Of a stretch of DNA of 31,159 bases, positions 21,173-30,303 are shown one piece after another. Positions within the stretch are counted from its first letter, which is position 1. Each line of letters opens with the position of its first letter. Both the position numbers and the translations under genes were made by a program. The DNA is from Tieghemiomyces parasiticus (Eukaryota > Kickxellomycota > Dimargaritomycetes > Dimargaritales > Dimargaritaceae): the NCBI GenBank assembly GCA_027575765.1, contig JANBPT010000549.1, forward strand, positions 1 to 31,159, given 5' to 3'. Under the pieces are notes generated by a model. It was not told where the DNA came from. It did not search any database and saw only the letters and a list, made by a program, of their open reading frames with translations.

Positions 21173-22276
21173 ATGAAGAAATGCACCGTTTTTATCTCCT
21201 CCTGCGACGAATGGCTGGGTTACGTCTTCGCCCGCGAGCTCCTCACGCAGTACTACCCGGACACGCTCGACTGCGTCTACTTGGGGGCGCAGACTGCCCA
21301 CTCCGACTTTATCGCTGACCTGGAGAAACGCGGCGGCCGGGCGGTGACTTATGACACTCACACTCTCCCGCATCTCAACCACGTATTTGGCAAGTGCGAT
21401 TCCGTGGTGCTGGTGCCCGTGCTGACCAATCTGCACTTCCAAATCGATATCTGGCGCTACTTTTTCGTCGCCATCGAGGCGGCCCGCGTGCGTCGGATCT
21501 TCATGATGTCGGTCCTAGACCTGGACCGCTTTGAGACGTTTGGCCCGTTCCAGAACGTGTACCGTATGGAGGGTCTGTTCCGCGACTGGTACCGTACCAG
21601 TATCGGCCGCGGGTATCCTTCGGACCAATTGCTGACGGTTGGTGGTGAGGTGGGTAGCCCGGGGGGCGCGGCTGCGGGTGATAAAGATCCCCTTCGTTCG
21701 ATGAAGGATGATGATCTGCCTGGTAAGCGTTACGCCGCCGTCTTCCGCCACAGCCTGCCCTACGAGCACCTGCTCCTGTACCGCACAGCTGCCCAGCTTA
21801 AGCATCTCATCGTCTTGCCCATTGAGGGCGCCCTATTCACCCCCGTGGCTTATCGCGACGTGGCCGAGGTAGTAGGTCATTTCATCCGCGGTAAGCTGCC
21901 GCACCACGCCCACAGCCACCTCGCCGAGGGATCCTCGACTATTGTTTCGCTGGGAAAAGAGCCCCCGGTCTGGAACCTAACCGGCCAGGAAGCCATCGGC
22001 GGCGAAGGCCTGGCGCTGACGGCGCAACTCACCTTTGATACCGAGTTCCGCTACGTGCCCTTTACACCCGACGAGACTCGCGAGTACCTCCACACTCATT
22101 CCGCACTGGCCCCCGAGGAAATCAACTACTTCATCGGGTTTTACGATGGGATTCGGCAGGGCCTCCAGCGTGAGATTTATCGCGATTTGGCAGAATTTCT
22201 TGGTCGTGACCCTATCGACGCCCCCAAGTTTCTGCAGAAACACGCCCGTGAGCTGAAGCCCATTAAGAAGCCTTGA
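21173..22276 (+). CDS. NmrA-like, atypical SDR Rossmann-fold protein
   Basis: One uninterrupted frame of 367 residues. The N-terminus KKCTVFISSCDEWLGYVFA looks like the first beta strand and helix of a Rossmann fold; CDSVVLVPVL at about 75-84 resembles strand 4; an RRIFMMSVLDLD segment at about 108-119 resembles the next strand, where NmrA-like proteins have S/T-rich sequence. VAYRDVAEVVGHFI near 225-238 matches the conserved D-V-A motif of the family, and the C-terminus (YFIGFYDGIRQG) is like other NmrA relatives. The glycine-rich dinucleotide loop (GxxGxxG) is mostly replaced by SSCDEWLG, and there is no YxxxK-type catalytic motif that I can place, so it may be a redox-sensing or scaffolding member rather than an enzyme. 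Family call is moderate. Convergent with HMG-CoA lyase. Confidence 0.75.
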   Translation: MKKCTVFISSCDEWLGYVFARELLTQYYPDTLDCVYLGAQTAHSDFIADLEKRGGRAVTYDTHTLPHLNHVFGKCDSVVLVPVLTNLHFQIDIWRYFFVAIEAARVRRIFMMSVLDLDRFETFGPFQNVYRMEGLFRDWYRTSIGRGYPSDQLLTVGGEVGSPGGAAAGDKDPLRSMKDDDLPGKRYAAVFRHSLPYEHLLLYRTAAQLKHLIVLPIEGALFTPVAYRDVAEVVGHFIRGKLPHHAHSHLAEGSSTIVSLGKEPPVWNLTGQEAIGGEGLALTAQLTFDTEFRYVPFTPDETREYLHTHSALAPEEINYFIGFYDGIRQGLQREIYRDLAEFLGRDPIDAPKFLQKHARELKPIKKP

Positions 22277-22669
22277 AGGGGCCCCCCACCACTATTCCTC
22301 CCCCCCACAAGGGGCGACAAATCCCCACGGCATCCCCAATGCCCTATTATCCACCGGCCTATTCCATTATTTTGCTTGGCTGCCTCGCACTCTGTTCACA
22401 TGTGGAATCGGGCGGCCAATTGAGAAGCCCCGATAACCCCTTGTCGCTTCGCCAACCTCGGCAACGCCTAATGCTCTATTGGCTGGCTATTAAAGCGTAC
22501 CCTAACCTAATCGACGCACTCATCGTACCAGTGGGTGGCATACATTAGGGCTATTTTTATCAGTATACAACAGTAAGCGGAGTGGGAAGGGAGTGATAAA
22601 TAGCAAAGTAGCTATTGAGGAAGAAATGAATATACGCTAATTGACGAAGAATAACAGTAAAAAAAGCAT
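22277..22669. other. Convergent intergenic region (3' flanks)
   Basis: 393 nt between the ends of the NmrA-like gene (plus) and the HMG-CoA lyase gene (minus). An ATTAAA at 22489-22494 could serve as the plus-strand poly(A) signal. The right half is A/T-rich, as expected for the lyase 3' UTR on the other strand. Confidence 0.6.
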
Positions 22670-24337
22670 CTACAGCTTGCTATTGACCGACGGGCTCACA
22701 TGGCTTGCGTTGGGTCGTGCCAGGTACTGCGAGATGTACTCGCCCACCCCGATCAGCTGTTCGAGGTTCACGCCGGTGGAGTATCCCAAAGCGTTGAGCC
22801 GGTGCACCACGTCTTCGGTGGCCACATTTCCCGTAGCGCCCTCGGCGTAAGGACAGCCACCGAGACCGGCCACAGAACTGTCAACCACTCGGATATCGTA
22901 CTGGATACGGGTGCGTTGGGTGGGAGGCGAGTTTACAGTGCATGAGATATCCGTTAGTAATGGGGAGGGGGAACCAAATGTCGGATATACAAGTCATCAC
23001 AGCCGCGTCAGACTGCTGGACCAAATCACGGCTGCAGGTGAATCGCCTACACACCCACACACACACCCACACACACACACACACATATATACGAAGGGCA
23101 CTAATACTCACCTTTAACGCCGCTTCGATATTGACCAGGGCACGGCCATATGTATCGTGGCAGTGCACCGCCAGCTGGCGAGCCGGAATGTATTTGAGGA
23201 CTTCTTCTAGCATGGCGGCCATGGACTCAGGGGTACCAACGCCAATAGTATCGCCAAGGGAGATTTCGTAGCACCCCATATCGAGTAACCGTTTGGCGAC
23301 GCGGGCCACCGCCTCGGGCCGCACGTCACCCTCGTAGGGACAGCCCAGAACGCATGACACGTAGCCACGTACAGCAATGTCGTGGGCCTGGGCGGCCTCC
23401 ATCACAGAACGGAATCGCTCGAGGCTCTCATCAATGCTACAGTTGATATTGCGCCGGCTGAAGGCCTCAGAGGCCGCCCCAAAGATGGCCACCTCGGTTG
23501 CCCCCGCCGCCAGGGCGCTTTCGAAGCCTTTGAGGTTAGGGGTGAGTACTGGGTAGGTCACCCCCGGCAGCCGCTTGATCTGTGCCATAACCTGGGAGTT
23601 GTCGGCCATCTAACAAGGGGGAGGAGGCGGCCATGTGGTCAGGGGGTAACATGTAAGGGTTGACGTGTAGGGGGGAGGGGGGGGGGTTAATAGTGGGAAA
23701 CAAAGGCATTGGATTCGTGGATGGAGGGGGGGGGAGTTAAGAGGCGACTCTTTCATACAACTAGGTAAGCGGTGGCACCAATAACCCACCACACCGCTTT
23801 AATCACTGCTATATGTGTGTGGACCAGACCCCATTAAACGTAGGCCTCGAGTCGAGCCGAACTAGGGGCCCGCAAGGGGTAAAGGGAGAAAGAGGAAGAG
23901 GGGGGCGATATATTCTTTGACGTCCCTCCCGGTGTGATCTTTCCACTCAAACATTTACAGGGCCAGTCCCCCTTCCCGCTGCTTTCAATCGCCCAGCCAC
24001 GGCTAGCCCCTTGAAAACGATGACATACCTGAGGTACCCACTTGGGGGACACGAAGGACGTGGCCTCGACGACGCTCAGACCTGTCTCGGCCAGCCGGTT
24101 AATGAGCTCCACCTTGACGGCGGTCTCGACAACCTTCTTCTCATTCTGCAGGCCGTCCCGAGGGCCGACCTCGACGATTTTAACGAACGAAGGCGCGGTA
24201 TGCGTCATGCGGAGGTAGGCGTCACGAAGGACAACGTTATGGTTAGGGTAGGTAAGCCTACGTAGCAAGGAGGTGGCGGTTAACGTTACGGAGCGGTGCG
24301 GGATAAGCTGCCGGCGTAGAGTCTGGACAGGGAGCAT
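22670..24337 (-). CDS. HMGCL: 3-hydroxy-3-methylglutaryl-CoA lyase, three exons
   Basis: Exons 24337-24029, 23609-23112 and 22900-22670, all phase 0, join to 345 residues. It cleaves HMG-CoA to acetoacetate and acetyl-CoA, the last step of leucine breakdown. Catalytic residues sit at a constant +19 offset from the human enzyme: R60 and D61 in [11 protein letters not shown]252 and H254 in [10 protein letters not shown]285 in [12 protein letters not shown], and N294. The first junction restores SPKWVPQMAD and the second leads into [11 protein letters not shown], both diagnostic. Residues 1-43 are basic, with several Arg and almost no acids, as in a mitochondrial presequence, and a second in-frame Met (M44) precedes the conserved body. 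The C-terminus is SKL, a canonical peroxisomal signal. Introns are 419 and 211 nt; the second carries a CA microsatellite. Confidence 0.95.
23049..23090. repeat. (CA)n/(TA)n compound microsatellite in HMG-CoA lyase intron 2
   Basis: CA repeats, broken by two CCC interruptions, run into a short ATATATA tail. The array is wholly inside the 211-nt second intron, between the GTGAGT donor at 23111 and the acceptor at 22901. On the transcribed strand it reads as (GT)n. Confidence 0.85.
23610..24028 (-). other. Intron 1 of HMG-CoA lyase (419 nt)
   Basis: Begins GTATGT and ends TTGTTAG, directly before the ATG codon that is the Met of PKWVPQMAD. It contains long G-runs on the plus strand (poly-C on the transcribed strand) and no recognisable exon or RNA gene. 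Confidence 0.8.
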
Positions 24338-25132
24338 GGTGACAGGTACAAGCGGTGTTGGGATAGAGCGGGGGAGGTGGAAAGGGGCGGGTTATAAAGC
24401 AAATGGGCTTAGGGTCGGACGGCATACACAAAGTACATAAAAGAGGGTGACGGTCAACAAGACGCCAGGGAATTCAAAGGGAATGGTGGAGGGTCCGTGG
24501 GGGGGGGGGCAGCAGGTGGGAAGGAGGGAGGGGGTTGCGCAAGGTGGGCCAAGGCGAATAAAGAGCGTGTGAAGGCGGGGGGGCGTGAGGGAAGAAAGGT
24601 AGGACCCTGGCGGGGCGACGGCTGACGAATAGGAGATAGATAATCCATAGGCGGGACGAGAACCTACATCCGGATCAGTGGGAAACTGAAATTTTAAACA
24701 TGTGGAGAAGAAAAGGATGTGTTGGCGGAGGTTTCGTGGTTGGTCCGCTATAGTCCAACCTCTGAGAGTTACTGATAGCCACCAAGTGCAGGGTCGCCTC
24801 TAGGGCGGGATAAACTGTGCGGCCGTCCCTCGATGGGTAGCCAACCGAGCGATAAGAGCAGGGACCAAGGCGGACGAGATAGGACCGTGCGGACAAAACA
24901 CCAGAGATTGCCATGTAGATAACTAGATACCAATATGGTATCCTCAAAGACGAATTTTTATAGGTTACAAAACAGCGGCCAGGAGATTACCGTGCCACTG
25001 ATTCGATGGCTGCTCGTTGACCAGGGGTTGAAGGAGAGGGGAAAGCCGCTCTAACAAGAACCATGCGACCAGCGCGGGCGAGATCGGAATTGCGGGCGGA
25101 CTTAACCTGCAAGAGGCGTCATCAGCCTAAAA
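24338..25132. other. Intergenic region: HMG-CoA lyase promoter and F-box 3' flank
   Basis: Both neighbours are on the minus strand, so the left end holds the lyase promoter (TTTATAA at about 24392-24398, minus strand) and the right end the F-box 3' UTR. The middle is purine-rich on the plus strand with a G10 run near 24499-24508. No gene-like frame is seen. Confidence 0.55.
24392..24398 (-). promoter_or_regulatory. TATA-like element of HMG-CoA lyase
   Basis: The minus strand reads TTTATAA about 55-60 nt before the ATG at 24337. A downstream start site would put the first ATG in a very short leader, a situation that favours leaky scanning to M44. Confidence 0.35.
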
Positions 25133-26577
25133 TCAAGTGGGCGGTAGTTCGGACTCATTGAGGGTGAGAACATGCTCAGAATACCAGGTACGGTGCTCCT
25201 TAATTAGACTAAGCGCTGCTGGTGGGCGGCTTAAACGCCGGTCATATTCCTTTCTGGACGGCGACGGCCAATAGCCTCGGCGCGGGGCTGGTTCCGTAAG
25301 CGGCGTCCATTCGAACGGTTGGTACGATCCTCGTGTCTGCGTGAAGGTCGGCCTGAGGACCACACCCTGACTACCAAGACGTCCGAGGGATTTTGGATCT
25401 CACTCTGCTGCACCTCCGCTGGAATGCCGAGCGCGTTATTTGGCATTGTGAACAGACTGAGGTTCCAGGCCTCGTGAGGTTCCGGTCGAGCCAGTACTTT
25501 CTGGAACGCCTCAAAGGACGGCAGGTTGGACTCAACGACTGTGGAAGGGTGGATGAAGAGCGTCAGCTGTCTAGCCAGCGAAAAGTATTCGAACCGCATG
25601 GCCCAGTACAACATGTGGAATAAAAAATTGGATCCCTTGACGTGGGTCAGGTGTGGGCTATTCAGCAAACCCCCAACCAGATCAACATGGTTGGCCAGGA
25701 CAGCCGCCAACATAATATCTTGAATGGCGAGCATGACGAATACGGGGCAATCTGTGGTGATGCGGGGTGAAACGTCGTTACAGGCCAGCTCAAGTTTCGA
25801 TAGGAGCGGGAGGAGGACGGCGGTGGAGACCCCATTGTAGACAAGGCAGGTCAGAGGGTGGTCTTGGTGAAACGCGAGAGACGTCGGCTCCAGTCTTACC
25901 GGCCTTACCGTCGCGTGGCTGACATCGATCTTTAGGAACGGCAACAGGTCGGGAAGAATCACGCCGATATGTTTGGCGCTGAGTGCGCTACTCAGCCTTT
26001 CAACGGTGACCAGGTCATCCAGATCCAAGGGCGAGTCGTTTAGGTTATGGATCATATGTTCGTGGACACGGATAAACGCTTGACGCAGCTGGTTGGACAG
26101 GTACCAGGGATAGTGTATTTGTGTGAGAATCGAGAGATAGGGAGAGAGGGGGGGGGTGAGCTGTACATACCGGGTGATATTCTGGCAAATGTGGCACAAG
26201 TGTGATGGCAGAATTTGGCCATAAGTTGTAGAGTAGCGGCTACTCGTTTGGCTTGATAGCGGCAGCTTTTTTCCGTTCCTACCACTTACATCGTCAATAT
26301 GGAAGACAACATTTTTAAGTATGCCGTTGGCTTTTTGGCTAACCAGCTGGAGATTCATTACGGTCTTAGCGCCGCAAAAGTCAGCGATACAGAGCAGCAT
26401 CTCCGATGGTAGGGTATCCAAGCGAATGGGGGGATCCTCGCGCCGTTGGCTGATTTTCACCTGGGTTTTCCCAGCGGCGGGACTCTGTTCCAACGAGCTC
26501 ACGAAGCGCTCTGGTACATCATTCGCGAGAACCGGGCCCATAGCGACCAACATGAAGATAAATGGGTAGACATGCAT
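25133..26577 (-). CDS. F-box protein with N-terminal signal peptide; 3' end model uncertain
   Basis: Exon 1 (26577-26290) gives 96 residues. Residues 1-18 are hydrophobic with a good signal-peptidase site (MHVYPFIFMLVAMGPVLA, then ND). An F-box follows at about 50-90: IRLDTLPSEMLLCIADFCGA, then KTVMNLQLVSQKANGILKN, with the usual L-P-E and L-V-S/C positions. A GTAAGT donor at 26289 is clear; the acceptor is at 26182 (preferred, exon 2 from 26181) or 26099, both in frame. The rest is Leu-rich and alpha-helical (LPDLLPFLKID, ILTQIHYPWYL) with no recognised repeat; such C-terminal regions select substrates in SCF ligases. Near 25367-25413 the sensible frame changes; a 47-nt intron would restore it and move the stop from 25231 to 25133. 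The upstream frame extension lacks an ATG. Confidence 0.72.
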
Positions 26578-29500
26578 GACAGGGTCTGATGCAAGAATAA
26601 ATTGTCGAGATGTGGCGGGGCAGTGCAACGAGACTAATCGTACTATCGAGCGTCAGACTTGTCGCCAATAGTGACATATATATATTTTCGAAAGAAAGTG
26701 ATTTGAGAGACAAGTTGGCTGGGCGTAAAAAAAGGCCGAACAGACGGGGGAGGCGGGTGCGCTGACCGGGCCAAGGCACAATACTTCCGTCACTCTGGGC
26801 TGTACGACCTTATCGGCCACTAGTACCTCCTCGACCGGCCCATCGCTAACAGCGGAGCTCTGGGGAGTTTGGTGGCAGAAAGGCGACAGGCGATGAAGGA
26901 AGGCACTGGTCAGCTGAACCCTTGGGAAGGGAGGATCTGTATAGCGTCACCAGCGGCTATCGAGCCAAGTCGAGGGGTGACGAACGTAGGACAGTGCCGC
27001 CTCTATTTTCTAAATCGGAGTAACAGCATAGTAGGTCTGGTAATAAACCGTGTGGCATCATTGGCGATTCGATAATACCTTGTCCTTGGATAGAAGGTGA
27101 AGGGTTCGGTCGGTGTTGACAAGGCAAGCAAGGGCACACCTTGGAACGATATACAGTAGTGCCAGCTGGCCATCTTGCCAGCGACAAGGGCCACCCTTTC
27201 CCTGGATCTAACGCTGCCCTACTCCCCCCGGTACGCAAACACATAACAACCAAGCTAACCCACGGATATGTAGGGCGCTGTGAGATGCGAAGCGGAAGTT
27301 GAGTTCGTCGTTCCATTAGCTAATTGAGCCAGGCTACGGAAAGGGGAATCCGCCTATTCGAGCTACGTTGACCATGGGGCGCACTGGGCGGCCCCGACGT
27401 GCGACGCTGATGGAGCCGATGACAGCGTCCACCTTCGTGCCACAGACAGGCGGTCAATGTCCCGCCTCCCCCCCCTCTCTCTCTCCTTCAGTTGGACCTA
27501 CCATGGGTTGCCGGGTGACCTTGTGCCAGGGGAGGGGGAGGGGGAAATATCCAGTATAAACGAAGACACAGGCTGGCAAGCTTTTAGTCTATATCACGAC
27601 GCCAGATTATTTTGCGCGAGCTAACCATACGCACAGTGCGGGGCCATAGCGCCACATGAAAACATATAATAGAGCAAGGGAGGGAACTGAGGCACACGGA
27701 TATTGGCTGATTAGCTGTTATGAATATACCCCTAGGACGCTGGCCATGGGCATCTGGAGTGGCATCCACCCCTTTCCAAACCCACCGTTCGGCCCGGTCT
27801 ATATTATAGGCATCCTAAAAATAGAGAAGGGAAGCCAAGTGCTTGCTGAATGGCTCCCTGGCTATTTTTAGATCTGACCGCCAGGCCATTCTGATGGGCA
27901 CCCACAGGGGTTAGTGACTGGTCAGCTAGTGAGGGGGAAGCCCAACCAGCACGGAAGTAACCTGTTTGCCATCCTTCTCCATATAAATCCAAGGTCAATC
28001 TGCGACTAATAATATGTATGACTTGCACGGTCGGAATGTGCATGGATACATGGGCACGAGACGACTGCCCACTGTCTACCTCCAGTGCGGCTTGCTGAAG
28101 GAGCTGTCGCTTTACCCGACCATGGGACGCATGCCATCCTCCTCGTAAAGCAGGAGCTCAACCAGCTGGGGGTTCGCTGGGATGGATGGCCATGGCGCAC
28201 CATAAACAGGGCAGGGAGGGCACTCTTTGACCAGGCACCGCACCTCGGAAAGCTCCGATTCGGTGCGGCACTCTAAACTCCGATTTCTAATTAAACCACA
28301 CAGTAGGTTAATACCGGTCGTGTCGTCGATGACGACCGCTAGACGCCACAGGACTGTACATTGGGACTAAATTGTTGGCGCGAGGTGTCATCCTGTTGGA
28401 TCCGGACACAATTGGGAGATCTAGTTTAAGCACAACGAAGATGCCCCGTCAATAACGCCATTCAGTTATTGACCGAAGGGTGATTAGAGTAGCCTAGGGG
28501 ACAGAAAGGGGTATTCACGATGTACAAACCAAGGCCTGTATTGAGGACTGTGAAGGTCGCGAGAAGTCGCCAGCTTGTCGTGGAACCAGAGCTAGGTCTA
28601 AATCAATAGGTTATTAGCGAGGCGGGAGGATACGGCGGAGTTCGTGATGAAACATGCCATACTAGCTCACTCCCCAGCGGAGACAACGGTCGGAGTACGA
28701 GTCGCTCTACATGTCGCAGGTCCGGCCGATTCGGACTGTGGACAATACGGCCGTACGCCGAGATTCAACGGGCGGACCGCCAGCCCCTCCCCCCTTCGAT
28801 GAGCTGAGCAGATAGCATCGGTTCAGCTAGTCTCGTTTTGGATGGGGATCCATGACAATAAACCACTCCGCGGCGTACACAGTATACCTGGTGGTATGCG
28901 CTGTTTGATATGATCCTGGGCCACTTTGCTGGTGACGGGCCAGTTATCCAGCCGTTTATCTTACTATTGTACCTGGCCTGTATAGGGAGAGAGATGGTAA
29001 TCCATCGGGAAGCGGATATATCAGAGCTACTGCCCAGAACCTTCGTAGTGGTGAGGACGTCTGGTCGGGCCCACGCATTGCCTTGTCAGGCCATGTCCTT
29101 CCTGGCACGCATGCTTATCAGTCGGCCGTTATGCAGCGCACCAGCTCGGTGGAGTGAGATAATTTGGAAAAGTGGCAATGACAAACTGCGTGGCGGCTTG
29201 GCAGGCATCCTTAGCCACTGTCGCAGGCCATGTTACCCTGGCTGTTGTAACGGTTTGGGGGGGCGAAGTGGACGGGGACTGTCCATCAAGTGAGCCAGGC
29301 GAGCGCCAGAACGCCCAATCGCAAGAAGGATCGCTCCGCGTGAGGCCTCCCCGAGCTTACCAGAGCCTTCAGCTGGTCTATCAAAGTGGGCGGAAGAGGA
29401 GAAGGGGGGACTTGAGTGGCAGAGGGGATTGTCCGCAAAGCCCCACCGGGCCGTCCAACCCGCCTACGTCCTTGTGAGGAGAGCAGCAAGTTTCCAACAA

Positions 29501-29757
29501 GCCGCACAGAGTAGGTTGGTCATAGGAAGGGGTGTATTGTGTTGCGATATGGTAGGGTATTGTTCGCTAGCGATCGGGGTGGAGGGATGTTGGCGAGGGG
29601 AGAGGGGGCACAAACATAAGGAACCAGGGCACTGATTGGTCCCCGCTCATATCCGATTGTCTGGAGTTTACTCTCCCCCAGACGAGGGCCATTCCAGCAT
29701 ATCCTCCCCTGCTGCCAGCACCAGTGCTCACCTGGGCGCTCTGGCCTGCTAAACCGC
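26578..29757. other. Long intergenic region, no supportable gene
   Basis: About 3.2 kb, the longest gene-free stretch here. The left 120 nt are the F-box promoter. Elsewhere the frames are short and mutually overlapping; the longest ATG-started one (28910-29293, plus) begins with a hydrophobic stretch but shows no family, splice partner or codon bias. I looked for tRNA B-box (GGTTCGANTCC) on both strands and found none, and saw no terminal inverted repeats or transposase-like frame. Composition is close to balanced with no strong strand bias, unlike the leaders. Confidence 0.5.
26676..26685 (-). promoter_or_regulatory. TATA element of the F-box gene
   Basis: A TATATATAT run on the minus strand lies about 100 nt upstream of the ATG at 26577, in a local A/T-rich patch. 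This is the strongest core-promoter-like signal on this strand in the region and supports transcription into the signal-peptide-bearing start. Confidence 0.45.
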
Positions 29758-29762
29758 CCAAT
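29758..29762 (+). promoter_or_regulatory. CCAAT box candidate of GFA1
   Basis: CCAAT lies 42 nt upstream of the TATATAA element, a usual arrangement for a HAP/NF-Y site. An inverted copy (ATTGG) occurs about 125 nt further upstream. Confidence 0.35.
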
Positions 29763-29803
29763 AAACACTGCACACAATAGCCCATCCCGGGTCCCATCAT
29801 GCG

Positions 29804-29810
29804 TATATAA
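29804..29810 (+). promoter_or_regulatory. TATA box (TATATAA) of GFA1
   Basis: TATATAA in GCGTATATAAGCC is a near-consensus TATA box. After it the plus strand becomes extremely C/T-rich and free of ATG up to the start codon at 30304, which implies a leader of roughly 460 nt unless it is spliced. Confidence 0.55.
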
Positions 29811-29829
29811 GCCTAGGATTGGCCGCTCG

Positions 29830-30303
29830 CTTCTCGCTCTTCTCCCGCCCCCCCTTTCGCTAACGCCCCCTACCCACTCTGTACACTCAACCTCTGAAAT
29901 CTCCCAGGCGTGCCGCTACCCATTGTTTCCGCCCCCCCTCCCGCTTACTACCCAGTCACTCAACCCACACGCTCCAACACTCCCGCTCCGACTCCATCGC
30001 TACCCGGCACTTCGCCCCCGAGCCACGGCTTCCGCTCTTCGACCCCGCCCGCCTTCTCCGCCCCCACTGTGCCCCCCCGCGCTCCACCCACCCGCTCCCA
30101 CCCCCACACTCGTCCTTATCAACCCGCTATCGTTCCGACTCCTACTTCTGCTCCTTCCCTCTTTTCTCTCTCTCTTCCACTTGCCTGTACCTATTACCCG
30201 GCTCTTTCCCCTTCTATTCTGTAAAACCTCTGCTCTTGGCCACCCGCCTTCTCCTCACGACACCGTCCACCCGAACCCTCCACATCATCTCATCTCCGAC
30301 ACC
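29830..30303 (+). promoter_or_regulatory. Long pyrimidine-rich, ATG-free leader of GFA1
   Basis: No ATG occurs from 29802 to 30303 on the plus strand, and purines are scarce, with many poly-C and CT runs. The frame in phase with GFA1 has no stop back to 29923, but this follows from the low purine content; Gfa1 needs its Cys at position 2, so the ATG at 30304 is the true start. The extent is inferred from the TATA box. Confidence 0.45.

Noticed and set aside
23049..23090. Possible repeat array of CRISPR or functional type
   Set aside because: It is a simple CA/TA microsatellite wholly within an intron of a eukaryotic gene.
28910..29293. 127-residue ATG-started frame with a hydrophobic start
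   Set aside because: No recognisable family, TATA element or codon bias. The C-terminal half is Arg/Gly/Cys-rich as in random GC-rich translation.
29923..30303. N-terminal extension of Gfa1 (127 codons, stop-free, in frame)
   Set aside because: It has no ATG. Gfa1 requires Cys immediately after the initiator Met. The open frame results from purine-poor leader sequence.
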